A DNA stretch of 64,000 bases from Sclerotiophoma versabilis. Lineage: Eukaryota; Ascomycota; Dothideomycetes; Pleosporales; Didymellaceae. The stretch lies in the NCBI GenBank assembly GCA_012274445.1, contig JAAROD010000014.1, forward strand, positions 1,171,001 through 1,235,000, given 5' to 3'. How positions within the stretch are numbered: the stretch's first letter is position 1; every line of letters begins with the position of its first letter. The position numbers and the translations under genes were made by a program. The notes below the pieces were generated by a model. The model searched no databases and was not told the DNA's origin. It worked only from the letters and a program-made list of their open reading frames with translations. Of the stretch, positions 21,137-33,140 are shown piece after piece.

Positions 21137-23202
21137 ATGTTTAGCAGAGTTGCGCGCGCGAGAGCACCAGCCTCGATACTCCGCAGACCCGCCACCCAGA
21201 TTCAAGCGCCTAGGGTACGTAGCTCGGTGCAGCCTCCTCAGAGTAGAAAATGACGAATGTGCAGATCACAATGGCACCCGCTAGGAAGCAGTCGTCGCTG
21301 CCAGAGGGTAAGGCGCAGCGCACATGGCAGCTCCACACGCACTGACGACGCGCAGGCTACAAGGAAGACCACAGCAAGGGCGCAATGCTGCGGTTCGAGG
21401 ACTCGCTGCCCCGGCTGCCGGTGCCGACGCTCGAGGAGACAGCCAAGCGGTACCTGAAGTCGGTGCACCCGCTGCTCTCCAAGAACGAGTTCGAGGCGAC
21501 GACCAAGGCCGTCAACGAGTTCGTCGCTCCCGGCGGCCCGGGCGAGACGCTGCAGAAGCGCCTGGAGGAGCGGAGAGCGCGGCCCGAGATCAAGAACTGG
21601 CTGTCCGAGTGGTGGAACGAGGCTGCATACATGGGCTACCGCGACCCGGTCGTGCCCTACGTCAGCTACTTCTACTCGCACCGCGACGACAAGAAGCGGA
21701 GGAACCCGGCCAAGCGCGCTGCCGCCATCTCGACCGCCGTGCTCGAGTTCAAGCGGCTGGTCGACCACCGCGAGCTGGAGCCCGAGTACATGAAGAAGCT
21801 GCCCATGGCCATGAGCTCGTACGAGTGGATGTTCAACTGCTGCCGCGTGCCCAAGAAGCCGGCCGACAGCAGCGTCAAGTTCCCCTTCAAGGAGAACCAG
21901 CACATCATTGCCATCCGCAAGAACCAGTTCTGGAAGATCCCCCACGAGGTCAACGGCAAGCAGCTCAACACCAGCGAGCTCGAGCTGCAGTTCAAGCGCA
22001 TCTACGAAAGCGCCGTCAAGACAGACGCCGTCGGCGCCCTCACCTCGCAGAACCGCGACGTCTGGTCCGAGGTCTACCCCAAGCTCAAGGCCGCCTCCGC
22101 TGTCAACGCCGCGACCATTGAGGCCATCGAGTCTGCTTCCTTTGTCGTCTGCCTCGACGACGCCACCCCCGTCACCCTCGAGGAGCGCGCACACCAGTAC
22201 TGGCACGGCGACGGCGCCAACAGGTGGTTCGACAAGCCGCTGCAGTTCATCGTCAACGACAACGGCACCTCGGGCTTCATGGGCGAGCACTCCATCATGG
22301 ACGGCACACCCACCCACCGCCTGAACGACCATGCCAACAAGCTCATCTTCACCAACGCCCTCCCCTTTGACGACCCCACCATCCGCTCCGACCTGCCCAA
22401 CCCCAAGCCGCTGCGCTTCGAGCTCAACGCCGAGCTCAAGGGCGACATTGACGCCGCCATTGCACACTTCACACAGCAGATTGGCGCGCACGAGCTGCGC
22501 GTGCAGGCCTACCAGGGCTACGGCAAGGGCCTGATCAAGAAGTTCAAGTGCTCGCCCGACGCATACGTGCAGATGATCATCCAGCTCGCCTACCACAAGT
22601 TCTACGGCAAGAACCGCCCCACCTACGAGTCGGCCGCCACCCGCCGCTTCCAGGAGGGCCGCACCGAGACGTGCCGCACGGTGAGCGACGAGAGCGTGGC
22701 CTTTTGTGAGGCCATGGCCGACCCGAACGCGAGTGCCGAGGAGTGCCAGAAGAAGCTCCGCGCGGCACTGGACGCGCACGTCAAGTACATTTCCGACGCA
22801 AGTGACGGACGGGGCGTGGACAGGCATCTGTTCGGCCTGAAGAAGTGCCTCAAGGAGGGCGAGGAGCTGCCGAGTCTGTACAAGGACCCGGCGTTCAGCT
22901 ACAGCAGCACGTGGTTCATTTCCTCGTCGCAGCTGTCATCCGAGTACTTCAACGGCTACGGGTGGAGTCAGGTCGTTGACGACGGCTGGGGCTTGGCGTA
23001 CTCGATCAATGAGAACAGCATCCAATTCAACGTCTGCTCCAAGGGGCTGGGCTCGGTAGGTTCCCTGATCCGTGGACATGTGCGGAGGTAACACGTGCTA
23101 ACCTACAAACAGGACAAGATGAGCTTCTACCTGAACGAAGCCGCCGGCGATATGAGAGACATTCTGCTGCCCACGCTCGAAGCGCCCAAGGCGAAGTTGT
23201 AA
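21137..23202 (+). CDS. carnitine O-acetyltransferase, mitochondrial and peroxisomal
   Basis: Transfers acetyl groups between CoA and carnitine so that acetyl units can move between peroxisome, cytosol and mitochondrion. Exons 21137-21214, 21265-21307, 21356-23055 and 23113-23202 close in phase and give 636 residues. Exon 1 encodes an Arg/Ala-rich leader (MFSRVARARAPASILRRPAT), and exon 2 contains a second ATG (ITMAPARKQ) that could yield a leaderless form. The catalytic His is near residue 352 in GFMGEHSIMDG, the invariant choline/carnitine acyltransferase motif. The protein ends APKAKL, whose AKL is a PTS1-type peroxisomal signal. Leader plus PTS1 matches the dual-targeted yeast Cat2 type. 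The last codons and the stop fall inside a tandem repeat. Confidence 0.95.
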
Positions 23203-23315
23203 ACGGTTGTAAACGGTCGTAAACGGTCGTAAACGGTTGTAGACGGTTGTAGACGAAGCCGTATACGGACATGTAAACACAGGTGTAAACGGACATGTAA
23301 ACGGACATGTAAAAC
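23196..23315. repeat. tandem 10-mer/12-mer array at the gene end
   Basis: Six copies of a 10-bp unit (GTTGTAAACG and variants) start at 23196, inside the last Leu codon and stop of carnitine acetyltransferase. They pass into three to four copies of a 12-bp unit (TGTAAACGGACA) up to about 23315. Confidence 0.9.
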
Positions 23316-23490
23316 AAGTTGGAAACCCAGAGTCTAGACGAAGCATCAGAGAGAGCATCCTGGTCAACCACCACGGGGACTTTCCACTGCACACACACCC
23401 AGGTGTGGCAATACCACCACCACCACCTTGTCAGATATGATCATGTAGGATTGAATAGTATGCGGAGAAGAAGGGCACACAAACAAACAG

Positions 23491-23608
<118 letters not shown>

Positions 23609-23735
23609 CTGTTTTACCTGAGTAGTCACATCATGTTAGTGGCTAATGCTGTAGGGTATGCAATGCATGGTTGAGTAGTAATTAATTCTTTGCGGTTCTT
23701 TATGCGACTTTTGTAGTACAGTACCGCTCTCACCA

Positions 23736-25660
23736 TCAGCCTTGAGCACCCCCCTTCGTAATGGTTTCATTTCCACTCCCACTCCCCTCCACTCGCTCGA
23801 ATCTCGCGCGAACCCGGCCCTCAACACCACTAACCACCTCCCCGCTCTCCTTGTAGTCTGCCAGCACGGCGACACACCTCTGATCGCCGGCCTCGCACAG
23901 GGAGTGGATCAGGCGCTCGTAGGTGCCGCGCCTCGGCCTGAAGCCCGCGTTGCGCATCTCCTCAAAGTAGGCGAGGGCGTCGTCCAGGTCGCCACTGCGC
24001 TCACACACCAGGATGAGTCTGTCGTAGGTGATGCGGTCGGGGGTCAGGTTGAGGGCGATCATCTCCGAGGCGAGGAACATGGCGAGGTCCTTGCGGCCGG
24101 CGACTGCGCAGCCGCGGAAGAGCAGGTTGAAGGTTTCTGTGTTGGGGCCGGCGGCGGAGACGGTGTGCAGGGCTTTGTACATGTCGAGGGCGGTGGGGAG
24201 GGAGGACTGTGCGATTGCTGCCTGGATGCAGCAGTTGATGGCGGCGGTGGGGACGCGGCGGCCCTGTGCCTCGAGGTCTTGGAGGAGGGTGAAGGCGTGC
24301 AGCGGCATGGATGGCTGCTCCGACGAGTCGTCGGCGGTGGGGGTTGCGGGGGGAGGGGACGCGTTGCACAGGTACCAGTACAGGGGGTGGCAGGTGCCGG
24401 CGTCGACCTTGAGGTTGGCGTCGGTCATGATCAGGACGACGGAGAGGGCGTCGGAGAGGGCGTTGGCCTTCAGGTAGGCGGCGATCAGCAGCTCGTAGTG
24501 GTGGGTGGTGAAGGCGGTGTCGCGCTCGGTGAGCAGACGGAAGACGTCGGTTGCGAGCTGCACGTCGCCGTGGCGGGCGGCGAGCGAGAGGACGGCGAGG
24601 CAGGTGCCGGTCGGGGGCTTGAGGTAGCCGGGCTGGACTTGGGTGGTCCATACTATGCGCGCGGCATGGTGCTGGGCGACGGTTAGCACACGGGCAAGCA
24701 GAGTCGAGCAAGAGCACGCACCAGCTGTTGTGTCGCCGCAGCGTCCAGCAGGGCGCCCCACAGCGCGTCGCTCAGCTTCACGCCATACGCCACGCCGACC
24801 GTGTTGGAGCCCATGACGGTCTCCTTCAGGCCCAGGACGTAGAAGGCCTCTTCGACCTCGCCGAACTCGAGCAGCAGCCACATGGCCTCGCTCCACACCC
24901 AGTCCTCGACGCGGACCTTCTTGCGACACATGTCCTCCAGCCTCTCCAGCGCCTGCTCAAACAGCCTCTCGCGCAGCAGCCCGGCGACGACGAAGCCATG
25001 GCCGCGGTCGCTCAGCGTGAACCACTTCTCGCGCATGTGCTCCAGCACCTCGGCCCGCAGCAGGTAGTCGGGATGCACGGCCAGCGCCGCCAGCACGTTC
25101 TCGCACCCGCGGACGTCCAGCTCGACCCGGGCGTCGGAGCCATCGCCCCAGAAGCCCATCTCCTCGAGCACCTTGCGCACCTTGCCCGCCGTGCCCTCGG
25201 TGCTGCTCGTGAAGCTGTGCAGGATGGCGGCGTACATGTCCTTGTCCGGCGCCTGCCCGCGGTCCTGCACCAGCACGTTGCAGATGCGCATCACCTCGTC
25301 GAAGCGGCCCTTGGCGCCCTCGACCCGCAGCTCTTCGTACAGCGCGTGCGTGGGGAGGTGGACGAGCGGGGGCTTCTCTTTGGCACTGCGCCCTGGGTGG
25401 GCCGACGGCTGCGGGCGCGACGTCGCGGGTGGCATGTGCGGCTGGGCGAACAAGGTCGCGGCGCTGCTTGCGCTGGCGGCGCTGGCGGCGCTGTATGGGC
25501 GCGACTGGCATGGCAGGCGTGGGCGGTTGCGCCTGGGTTGCGAAGGGCGCAGCGCGGTCGGCGCTGCTGCTCGGGCGAGCCGTGTCGCCGTGGCATTGGG
25601 AGGGAAGCCGGGGCAGAGACAGCGCCAGAGCGCGTCGTTGACAAACGCCCGCGGCGGCAT
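23736..25660 (-). CDS. mitochondrial pentatricopeptide-repeat (PPR) protein
   Basis: Exons 25660-24722 and 24671-23736, with a 50-nt intron (donor gtgcgt, branch ctaac, acceptor cag), give 624 residues. The first ~75 residues are rich in Arg, Ala and Ser with no acidic residues beyond the first few, a mitochondrial leader. From about 100 on the protein is alpha-helical with 30-40-residue PPR-like repeats; the clearest are in the C-terminal half (TFNLLFRGCAVAGRKDLAMF, then TYDRLILVCERSGDLDDALA, then TYERLIHSLCEAGDQRCVAV), each with the canonical repeat start and ...DLA/DDA end. PPR proteins bind mitochondrial transcripts and control their processing or translation. The specific RNA target cannot be inferred. 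It converges with carnitine acetyltransferase. Confidence 0.9.
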
Positions 25661-26026
25661 TGGCGGGTTTGTTGGTCGAGGCCAGAAAGTTGGAAAGTCA
25701 GATAGTCAGATCGAGGGTTCGACGTGAGACATGGCCCGCGCGCCTCGGCTGTCCGTCCGTAAGGCTGAACGACCGCCTTCCATTACAAGATGCCATCCCT
25801 GTACACTGCCCTCTACTACAACTCTACACTTGCCAGGCCAGCTTCCCAGACACATTTGCCATTTCCCTGCACCAAAACACCTCACAGCTCCATCATCTAC
25901 TCGCAGACTGCCAGGAGAACATTCAATGCTGCACACCTCTCTTAGTCTTGACACGTGAACTCTCCATCCCCCAGCCCTCTTCCCTACTACTGGCGCTATA
26001 GCCAGCAAACCACCAACCCCCCAAGA

Positions 26027-26150
26027 AAGACCCAGCCCATCAACCCACCAACAAAGACCCAGCCCATCAACTCACCAACAAAGACCCAGCCCATCAACTC
26101 ACCAACAAAGACCCAGCCCATCGACCCACCAACAAAAACCCAGCGCACCA
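26027..26150 (+). repeat. 27-bp tandem repeat
   Basis: Four to five copies of a 27-bp unit start at 26027, 26054, 26081 and 26108. Each begins AAGACCCAGCCCATC. The period is a multiple of 3, so one frame reads a 9-residue repeat KTQPINSPT. I see no gene around it, so translation is doubtful. Confidence 0.9.
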
Positions 26151-26553
26151 GCAGCACACTAAGATAAAACCTCTCTACTCAAGATCCCAGCAAAACCCTT
26201 CAAAACGACCATTCTCTCTCTCCAACCCTCACATCTCCAACCCCACTGATCATTTCCCCATAGGAAGCCTTTCCAAAGTAAAGAACCCCTTGAACACAGC
26301 GGTGATGAATCCTCTAATCATCCCCACAGGAGGAGTGAACTGACTGGAACATAGAGTTTAATTCCCTTAAAATTATAGAGATAAAGAAATAGTCCTCCTT
26401 AATAAGATGCTCACAGCCTTATTGTAGGGAGACGAAGTGAGTGTGTGTGATTCCTTTGACGTTGTTTGTATGACCGACGTTCCTTGTATGACCGACATTG
26501 CAGAAGATGAAGGTTTATCTTCTCCTTTGGAAACAAACTGCGCTCGTCTGAAG

Positions 26554-26590
<37 letters not shown>

Positions 26591-26599
26591 TGTAGTAGT
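26554..26599 (+). repeat. (TAG)n trinucleotide tract
   Basis: About 14 GTA/TAG units with one TTG interruption near 26590. The top strand is full of stops in one frame, so this is not coding in that orientation. Confidence 0.9.
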
Positions 26600-26656
26600 C
26601 ATGTCCTCCAATCTTGGATTGTGTCGAGGTGTATGTAGCTTTTCAGACTTCTAATT

Positions 26657-26697
26657 ACCTCACCTCACCTCACCTCACTTACCTTACCTTACCTTAT
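26657..26697 (+). repeat. pentamer repeats CCTCA then CCTTA
   Basis: Consecutive ACCTC units change into ACCTT units without a break. The two halves differ by a single C-to-T step, which suggests one array that diverged. Confidence 0.85.
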
Positions 26698-29601
26698 TGA
26701 TGATTCACAACTATTATTTGCATACAAATTCTGACTACAAATGTCCATCAGCATCTGATATTGCAATAGTGTGTCGGAGAATGACATCCTACAGAATAGA
26801 TGATGTCTGGGGACTCCATCTCCCCAGCCTATGTCTACTACGCACTACTACGTACTACCTACTATGTACTACACGCACTACTACGTAGAGCGCTCACAAC
26901 GTGGCGCTGCAATTTACCGCTACCAGGTTCCATCGGCGCCATTGCTTCTCCACGGGGAGATGATGATGATAATAACAAATCTGTGAGAACAGCCGTCATC
27001 TCGTCGGTGTTTGACAAGTTGGGTGTTCCCTGTTCCCTAATACATCCGGCGTATTCTCTAGCGCGGCCCCGATAGCCTCCGAATACGACTCGTGCACGAC
27101 CTTGAATTCCGCCGCCCCTGGGGTAGGGAACGGTAGGAACGGCTTCAGGTGCGTCGGTTTGTTTTCTAGGGCCTCCAGGGGGGGTTTTCTTTTCGTGGGT
27201 TTGGGTTCGGGGTTATTAGGTAGCACGATTGGGGCCCCGATGTTCATGGACCACGATATGCGGGGAGGCCATGCATGCATCAAGGCCACGCCATCGTGAA
27301 GCTACCGTTGATGGCCAGTGAGGGAAAACATCAGCTGGGGAAAGGCTCGTGCTTGGTCTTGTGTGCAGCCTCGGTGCAAGGGTAGTCAATCAATCATCGT
27401 AGCTACAGCTCGAGGAGCAAACCGGGCAGGCTCAACGCAGTATTGGTCAAAGGATGAGCTCAGGCAAGCGCTTATGTATCGGATTGACTTCTAACTTCCC
27501 TTCACGGTCAAGGCGAAGCATCCTCGCCAAGGTGTGCGTGCTCGACTTGCTTTGCACTGTCATGCAGGGCGCCGAGTGAACAGTACATCTGAGCTTCCAG
27601 AAACTCAATACTCGCAGCTCGAAATCCCATCAGCCTGGTTAATACCCGCTCGTTTCGAAGTTCCTGCTGTGATTCACCGGAGGCAAAGTGGATGTTGACC
27701 CCCAAAACGAAGCTACAGTCCAGGCCAGACGATCAGCCAGAGGGAACTAGGGAGTCGCCCGCGCCCGACAAGGTCGCTTCCAAACAACTGGTCGCGAAAG
27801 ATGGTGTTGGAAGATGGAAATGGAACTGTTGGGACCGTAGACCAGTGCATTAGCCCCAACGCGTACTGAATTTGTATCCAGCATTGTGTAGCAGAAATCA
27901 TCCTTCCACACTTGGCAGTCGATATCTGTCGCAAGATCGTGAAGTTTCTGCTTGCCAAGGCAGGAGCCAGCACTGCTGCTTGTGAGAGTCATGTCTGCAC
28001 GCAGGTTGTCCTGCTCTCCACTTCATCGTCTACACAACATCTCGTACATTGTGCCGACGTCCGATGTTGCACAATGTCGGAGCTTGGCAGCGGCAGCGGC
28101 GCAATCGGTAGACGTGTGAACAAGCTTGAGGGCTGGAAGCCAAGACGTCTTGTGCGTGCGCGGCCGCATACGTTGGTGCAAGCTCTGCCCGGCAAGTTGA
28201 ACGTGCCTATCTCCGCGGTAAATGCTGCATTTCCGGATGACAAAAGTGGCAGCATCTGTATGTTATGAACATCAGGTTCGAAGCGAGGTCGACAGCAATT
28301 CCATCCATGTTGTGTGAAATCTCTTCGCAGTGATATCTTTGCAAGATTGGCATTGCCGTAAAGGAAGCTGTAAAACGGCCTCCGGCAGCCGTCCGTATCC
28401 ACATATATCTCACACGATGTTGGACAAGTGACCTATGAAATGCTAGTCTTAGTCAAGCCTCCTGTCGGCTCGTCGGTAGTCGTAGTGGAGACGTTTGTGT
28501 GTGCCAAACACCGACATTCGGTCGAAGCATGGGCGCCTTGATGGGATAAGAATGCTTCGTGGGATGCCTGCCAAGGCTCTTGGAGCCCGAGAAGCGTCGC
28601 ATTCTGGGTGGGATGAGAATCCGTGTATACACAGACGTGAATTGAAGCCGGGAGTGTTATGGGTGGCGGTGTTCATGAATCGCCTCGTGTCGGGGCACTT
28701 GCATTATGAATCGCCTGATGTCATTGGAAGGCGAATGCACAGGGCAGGCACTCTGGAGCGCGGAGGAAGCACGCAATTACCCCAAAATTTCATCCAGAGA
28801 TCATCGCTGCCAGAAAACAGCACAGAAAGGATCAGCGAACAGACCGTTAGGTGGTGATGGCGCCAAGCTAAAGCTTGTCAGGCTTAGGCCTCACCACAGC
28901 GCGGTTCAAAACAGCGACAAAACCGGCATCGGCTCTCATATCGCCTGTCGGAAGCGCCTGTCAGAAGGATTTCATCCGTGAGCTACTATTGGCGATGCAC
29001 CTCCGACCTTCAGAAGACGTAACGCGTCTTGGTAAGGCACCTCACATCATCGGAGGGAAACAAGCAAAGGCTTGAAATTCGCCGAGGCCGCAGAGCCGCA
29101 AAGCGCCTAGAGGATCCACTTAAACTTTCCAAGCCAGTCTCGATAGCGCTGCAACCTGGTCGGCATTTGACATCACCTGCACACTCAACAAATTCAGGCA
29201 CACCCGGGGTTTCGCCATGCCGCTCCCTGGCGCGAGGCTTGCGTGGGAGACTTGTCCTTGTTTTTCTCCACACACCGGTGAGGCCCTGTGTGGAGTCCAC
29301 ATGGGGTGTTCTCGTATTCGCCTCGGACGAGATCTGTTTCCAGCTTGAAGGAGACATCGGACCGCGCTTCGAGATGTATTGCCGGCATCCCCAAGGTGGA
29401 TCCTTTGCGATAGCTAGAGCTCACACACTCCAATAATGTGGGGACCGGGGACAGAGTACAAGTAGCTCTTACTCACCTCGATGCTTTCTCCCTCAGTCTC
29501 TCCGTCTCATTCATCCAGGCATCTCTAGTGTCTGTCGATTGACGAAGTCTCTCGACTTTCCACCGCTACTCTCACCTCACATACCTATACCTACCACCAC
29601 A

Positions 29602-31152
29602 ATGGTCCTCACTGGAAGGTCTCTCCAGATGAGCCAGCTTCTGCTGGTCGTCTTACCCGCTTTCGTCCTGTTTGGATACAACCAGTCCGGTGTCGGTGGT
29701 CTCTTGTCCCTCAGCGACTGGAACAAACATTTCCCTGAAATTGATACTGTCCACACCAAGGGTGCCTTGAAGAGTGAGCACTCGACCAAGCAGGGTGCTG
29801 TCGTCGCTTCTTTCACAATCGGTGCCCTCTTTGGTGCCCTCACCTGCTCCTGGATTGGTGACTGGCTCGGTCGCCGCAAGATCATCTTCATTGGTGCTGT
29901 CTGCACTCTCATCGGCGAGATTCTGCAGTGCACTTCTTTCGGACTTGCTCAGTTCGTCATTGGCCGTTTCATCCTCGGCTGGGGTGTCGGTCAGCTCAGT
30001 GCTACTGTCCCTGTCTGGCAATCCGAGTGCTCGTCTTCGGCCAACCGTGGTAAGCACGTTGTGCTGGACGGCTGCTTCATCTCTCTCGGATACCTCCTCG
30101 AAGCCTGGATTAACCTCGGTTTCTTTGAGCAGGACAACCTTCCTCTGCAATGGCGCATTCCGCTTGCAATCCCCACTGTCATCTCGCTCGTGCCCATGGC
30201 TGCTGTTTTCACCATCCCGGAATCACCCAGGTGGCTGGTCAACAAGGGCCGTGTTGAGGATGCCAGGAAGAGTTTGTCTCAGTTCAAGGGTCTTGACCTC
30301 CACGACCCTGAGATTGCGTCTGAGATCAGCGGCATCGAGCTTGCTCTCGAGGAGACCAAGGGCAGTGCCGTCAAGATCAGCGACATTTTCACCAATGGCA
30401 AGGACAAGCTGTTCTACCGCTTCTCCCTCTGCATCTTCCTGCAATTCCTCCAGCAGATGTGCGGTTCCAACCTGATTTCCACTTACTCGACCATTATCTT
30501 CCAGCAGGGTCTTGGCCTTGACTCCGAGACTTCCCGTATCCTGTCCGGTGGTGCGCTCACCTGGAAGTTCCTGTCCTGCTTCGTCGCTTTCTTCACCATT
30601 GATCGCTTTGGTCGCCGCAAGCTCTTCATGTTCTCTGGTGCCGGTATGGCTTCCTGTATGTTGGCACTTGCCATCGCCTCCTCGTTCCCCAAGTCCAACC
30701 AGGCCGCTCAGATCGTCTCTGCGCTGTTCGTATTCCTCTTCAACTTCTTTATCCCCATCGGTTTCCTTGGCGCCAACTTCCTGTACTGTACTGAGGTTGC
30801 ACCCACCCGTCTCCGTGTCCCCATGGCCGGTATCTCGACGGCCAACCACTGGCTGTGGAACTTCGTCGTCAACATGGTCACCCCTGTTGCCATCGAGACC
30901 ATCGGCTGGAAGTACTACCTCGTCTTCCTCATCATTTCTGCCATTATCGTGCCGATCGTCTTCCTGTTCTACCCCGAGACCATGGGACGCTCGCTCGAGG
31001 AGCTCGAGATGATGTTCAGTAGCGGGCGAAGCATCACCGGCATCGTGCGCGAGTCTAGGAGGCCGTTGACTGGCGGATTCGCTAGCGATGTCAACTCGAT
31101 CGAGAAGGGCCACGAGAAGAATGTCGACGAGGTCGAGTCGATCCAGGGTTAA
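29602..31152 (+). CDS. MFS sugar transporter
   Basis: Predicted 516 residues, single exon, from the ATG at 29602 in context caccacaATGg. Twelve membrane helices in two groups of six. Sugar-porter signatures are all present: GDWLGRRK between helices 2 and 3, PESPRWL after helix 6, IDRFGRRK between helices 8 and 9, and PETMGRSLEEL after helix 12. The QQMCGSNLISTYSTIIF stretch corresponds to the sugar-binding helix 7 motif. The N-terminus is short and the C-terminal tail acidic. This is a plasma-membrane hexose or polyol proton symporter by family. The substrate (glucose, glycerol, inositol, disaccharide) cannot be assigned. Codon use is C-ended, suggesting good expression. It stands alone between two gene-poor regions. 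Confidence 0.95.
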   Translation: MVLTGRSLQMSQLLLVVLPAFVLFGYNQSGVGGLLSLSDWNKHFPEIDTVHTKGALKSEHSTKQGAVVASFTIGALFGALTCSWIGDWLGRRKIIFIGAVCTLIGEILQCTSFGLAQFVIGRFILGWGVGQLSATVPVWQSECSSSANRGKHVVLDGCFISLGYLLEAWINLGFFEQDNLPLQWRIPLAIPTVISLVPMAAVFTIPESPRWLVNKGRVEDARKSLSQFKGLDLHDPEIASEISGIELALEETKGSAVKISDIFTNGKDKLFYRFSLCIFLQFLQQMCGSNLISTYSTIIFQQGLGLDSETSRILSGGALTWKFLSCFVAFFTIDRFGRRKLFMFSGAGMASCMLALAIASSFPKSNQAAQIVSALFVFLFNFFIPIGFLGANFLYCTEVAPTRLRVPMAGISTANHWLWNFVVNMVTPVAIETIGWKYYLVFLIISAIIVPIVFLFYPETMGRSLEELEMMFSSGRSITGIVRESRRPLTGGFASDVNSIEKGHEKNVDEVESIQG

Positions 31153-33140
31153 GAAAGAGTGGAAAACAAATAGATAATCTACCTAGACCGTCATGACTTA
31201 ATGAATCCTTACCAACTTTAAAAATGGGTGCAAGCGGTGACGAGTTTTCTTTTTGCTACGTGAGATCCACTCCTGAGGCTCTTTGAGGCTGAGATTGCCT
31301 ATAAAGGGGCCAAAATGTCCCGGTTGAACCCGAACTTCTTCACATGTATGCCCAATGTCAGACTGATGTTGCAGGGCTGGGGCAGAGATTCCGACCGCGT
31401 CCGATATGTCGGACTCCGATGGGCCCACTTTGAGCCGCATCGGAGGTATTTCGAGCACAACAAGAACCGCCATAGCGACACTACCCGTTGGTTTTGCACG
31501 TCCGACACGGCCGTAACTATCTCTCGTATTCTGAGATGTGGGTATGTTCGGATAATAGCACAGTGTGCGTTGGTGAACAGGTGAAGATTCCATCCTTGGT
31601 TGATGTAGCAGAGAATTACCATTGAAGTGATCGGCTACCACACCACCTCTCGGTGGCATTGCTAAAAGCACAATCGCATTACAGTGCGGCGTCATCGACG
31701 CTAGTTTGGCGGATGAAGCTGGAGGTTCTGACAAGCGTATAGCCGCAAGCGGTGCGAAATCCCATATATTGTGACAGCCCCTCAAATTCGCACCTAGGTG
31801 CTCGAGTAAGGAGATTAGGCCATGACACTGTCTCTGGAAAGCGCAGATGTTACAGTTTTTGCAATGCCGTCGCCGACTCGCTGTGCAATGCTTGTGAGCT
31901 TCCAAACAGCTTATGGGAGGGACTGTGTTTGGATTCAGAGGGATAGTCATGAAGCGCCTGCGACTGTGATGTCTGTTCAGCGTGTAGCCCAAACGCGCCT
32001 AGCTGGAAAGATGCGACGCGCTATGAACATTATTCACACAGGGCGGAGAATACCAACCGAAGCCGGAAATGGAGTTATTTGAAAACATCTCTTCTATGCG
32101 TGTGCAAGGATTTCTTTCAGTAACGCATCCGCCTCTTGGTTTGTACTTAGATGAGTAGAGGGGCCATCGAGCACTTGGATTCTCAACGTCGCACACAGTC
32201 GGCAAGCGAGTTTCTCTCCGCCTAAAAGGTTCCGTGGCCAGCGAAGAGCACACACCTGAACCATCCGAAACATGTTTGATGTGGACCCGCTTGCGGCGCG
32301 TATAGAGGCCCCTCTGTCAGGCCATCAGTCGAATTGAGCAGATGCTCGTCAATAGCTTGGAAGAGTAGTTGGGCATTCTTCGGAGGTTTTTTGCATAGCC
32401 TCTCGATATACATTTCGGGAACATCTGCTCCAAGTTAGTGCATTTTGCGTGGATTTCTTCGAGGGCGCTTGCCGCCCGGGTCAGGCGTATTAATGTAGCC
32501 GTTTCGTTCGCATGCAGATCCTAGAAGCTTGGAGCCATGTCTCGTTCATCTTGAATCCGATGTGATGTTGAGAGGGAGAAAGACGTTTTAGGGGATACGC
32601 AACACGCTCGATGAATAAGGCTTCGTGCTTTCACCAACGCGACGTGTTTGCTCGATGATATGACTTACTAACCTCTCTACATCGACGCTTAGCACAGATT
32701 TACAAAAATTTGTATAGATGGCTGTGTATAAATTGTGCATTGCGATAACCACAAGGTAATTTCTTGTTTGCAGTCGCGAGAGAACGTGGTCCGAAGCATC
32801 ATCCAAATAGCTCTCTGCAATTCGAAACACCAAAAAACATGTAAAGTCTAAAACATACTGACGTGATTCTAGCCCGCCAAGCCACCCTTGTCTATGAAAT
32901 CCATATTGCGCTACGTGGCGGCTCAAGGTGTGGTGAAGTGTTTTCTCAATAGCCTTTGGTAATTTGCACACAAGTGGTACCATTGGTACACAAAAGAATA
33001 CTCTCGACATAGTTGCCACCTGAAATAAGTCTCCAAACAAACCTCCAATCGTCCAACTCCTACCGGTCCCAATGATGCTTCGCTAGTTCGCACAGCACCC
33101 AAAACACCCAACCTGGCCCCCTTCAAGCTCAACCTCCTTG
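31153..33140. other. 2-kb region with one doubtful open frame
   Basis: Between the sugar transporter and the alcohol dehydrogenase. Apart from the 250-codon minus-strand frame listed separately, I see no gene and no transposon signature. Confidence 0.4.
31198..31950 (-). CDS. doubtful 250-codon open frame
   Basis: An ATG-started frame of 250 codons without introns. It contains a Cys/His-rich patch (CLEAHKHC, then HCKNCNICAFQRQCHG) near its start, but the spacing does not fit a Zn2Cys6 cluster or C2H2 finger that I know. The rest has no hydrophobic core pattern I trust, and a competing 90-codon frame overlaps on the other strand. It may be a chance frame or decayed sequence. Confidence 0.2.
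   Translation of the reverse strand: MTIPLNPNTVPPISCLEAHKHCTASRRRHCKNCNICAFQRQCHGLISLLEHLGANLRGCHNIWDFAPLAAIRLSEPPASSAKLASMTPHCNAIVLLAMPPRGGVVADHFNGNSLLHQPRMESSPVHQRTLCYYPNIPTSQNTRDSYGRVGRAKPTGSVAMAVLVVLEIPPMRLKVGPSESDISDAVGISAPALQHQSDIGHTCEEVRVQPGHFGPFIGNLSLKEPQEWISRSKKKTRHRLHPFLKLVRIH

Larger units (their letters stand above)
25661..29601. other. 3.9-kb gene-poor, repeat-bearing region
   Basis: No gene is supported. Contents are C/T-rich sequence (25700-26250), a 27-bp repeat array (26027-26150), a TAG trinucleotide tract (26554-26599), CCTCA/CCTTA pentamers (26657-26697), and mixed unique sequence to the sugar transporter promoter. Frames of 80-135 codons exist on both strands from 26.8 to 29.4 kb but have no recognised domain and no splice-compatible continuation. 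Confidence 0.5.

Noticed and set aside
21238..22827. 529-codon frame antisense to carnitine acetyltransferase
   Set aside because: Same codon-bias artefact; the sense strand carries the complete enzyme.
26554..26697. Possible telomere-like repeat
   Set aside because: Units are TAG and CCTCA/CCTTA, not the fungal telomere TTAGGG, and the array is too short and internal.
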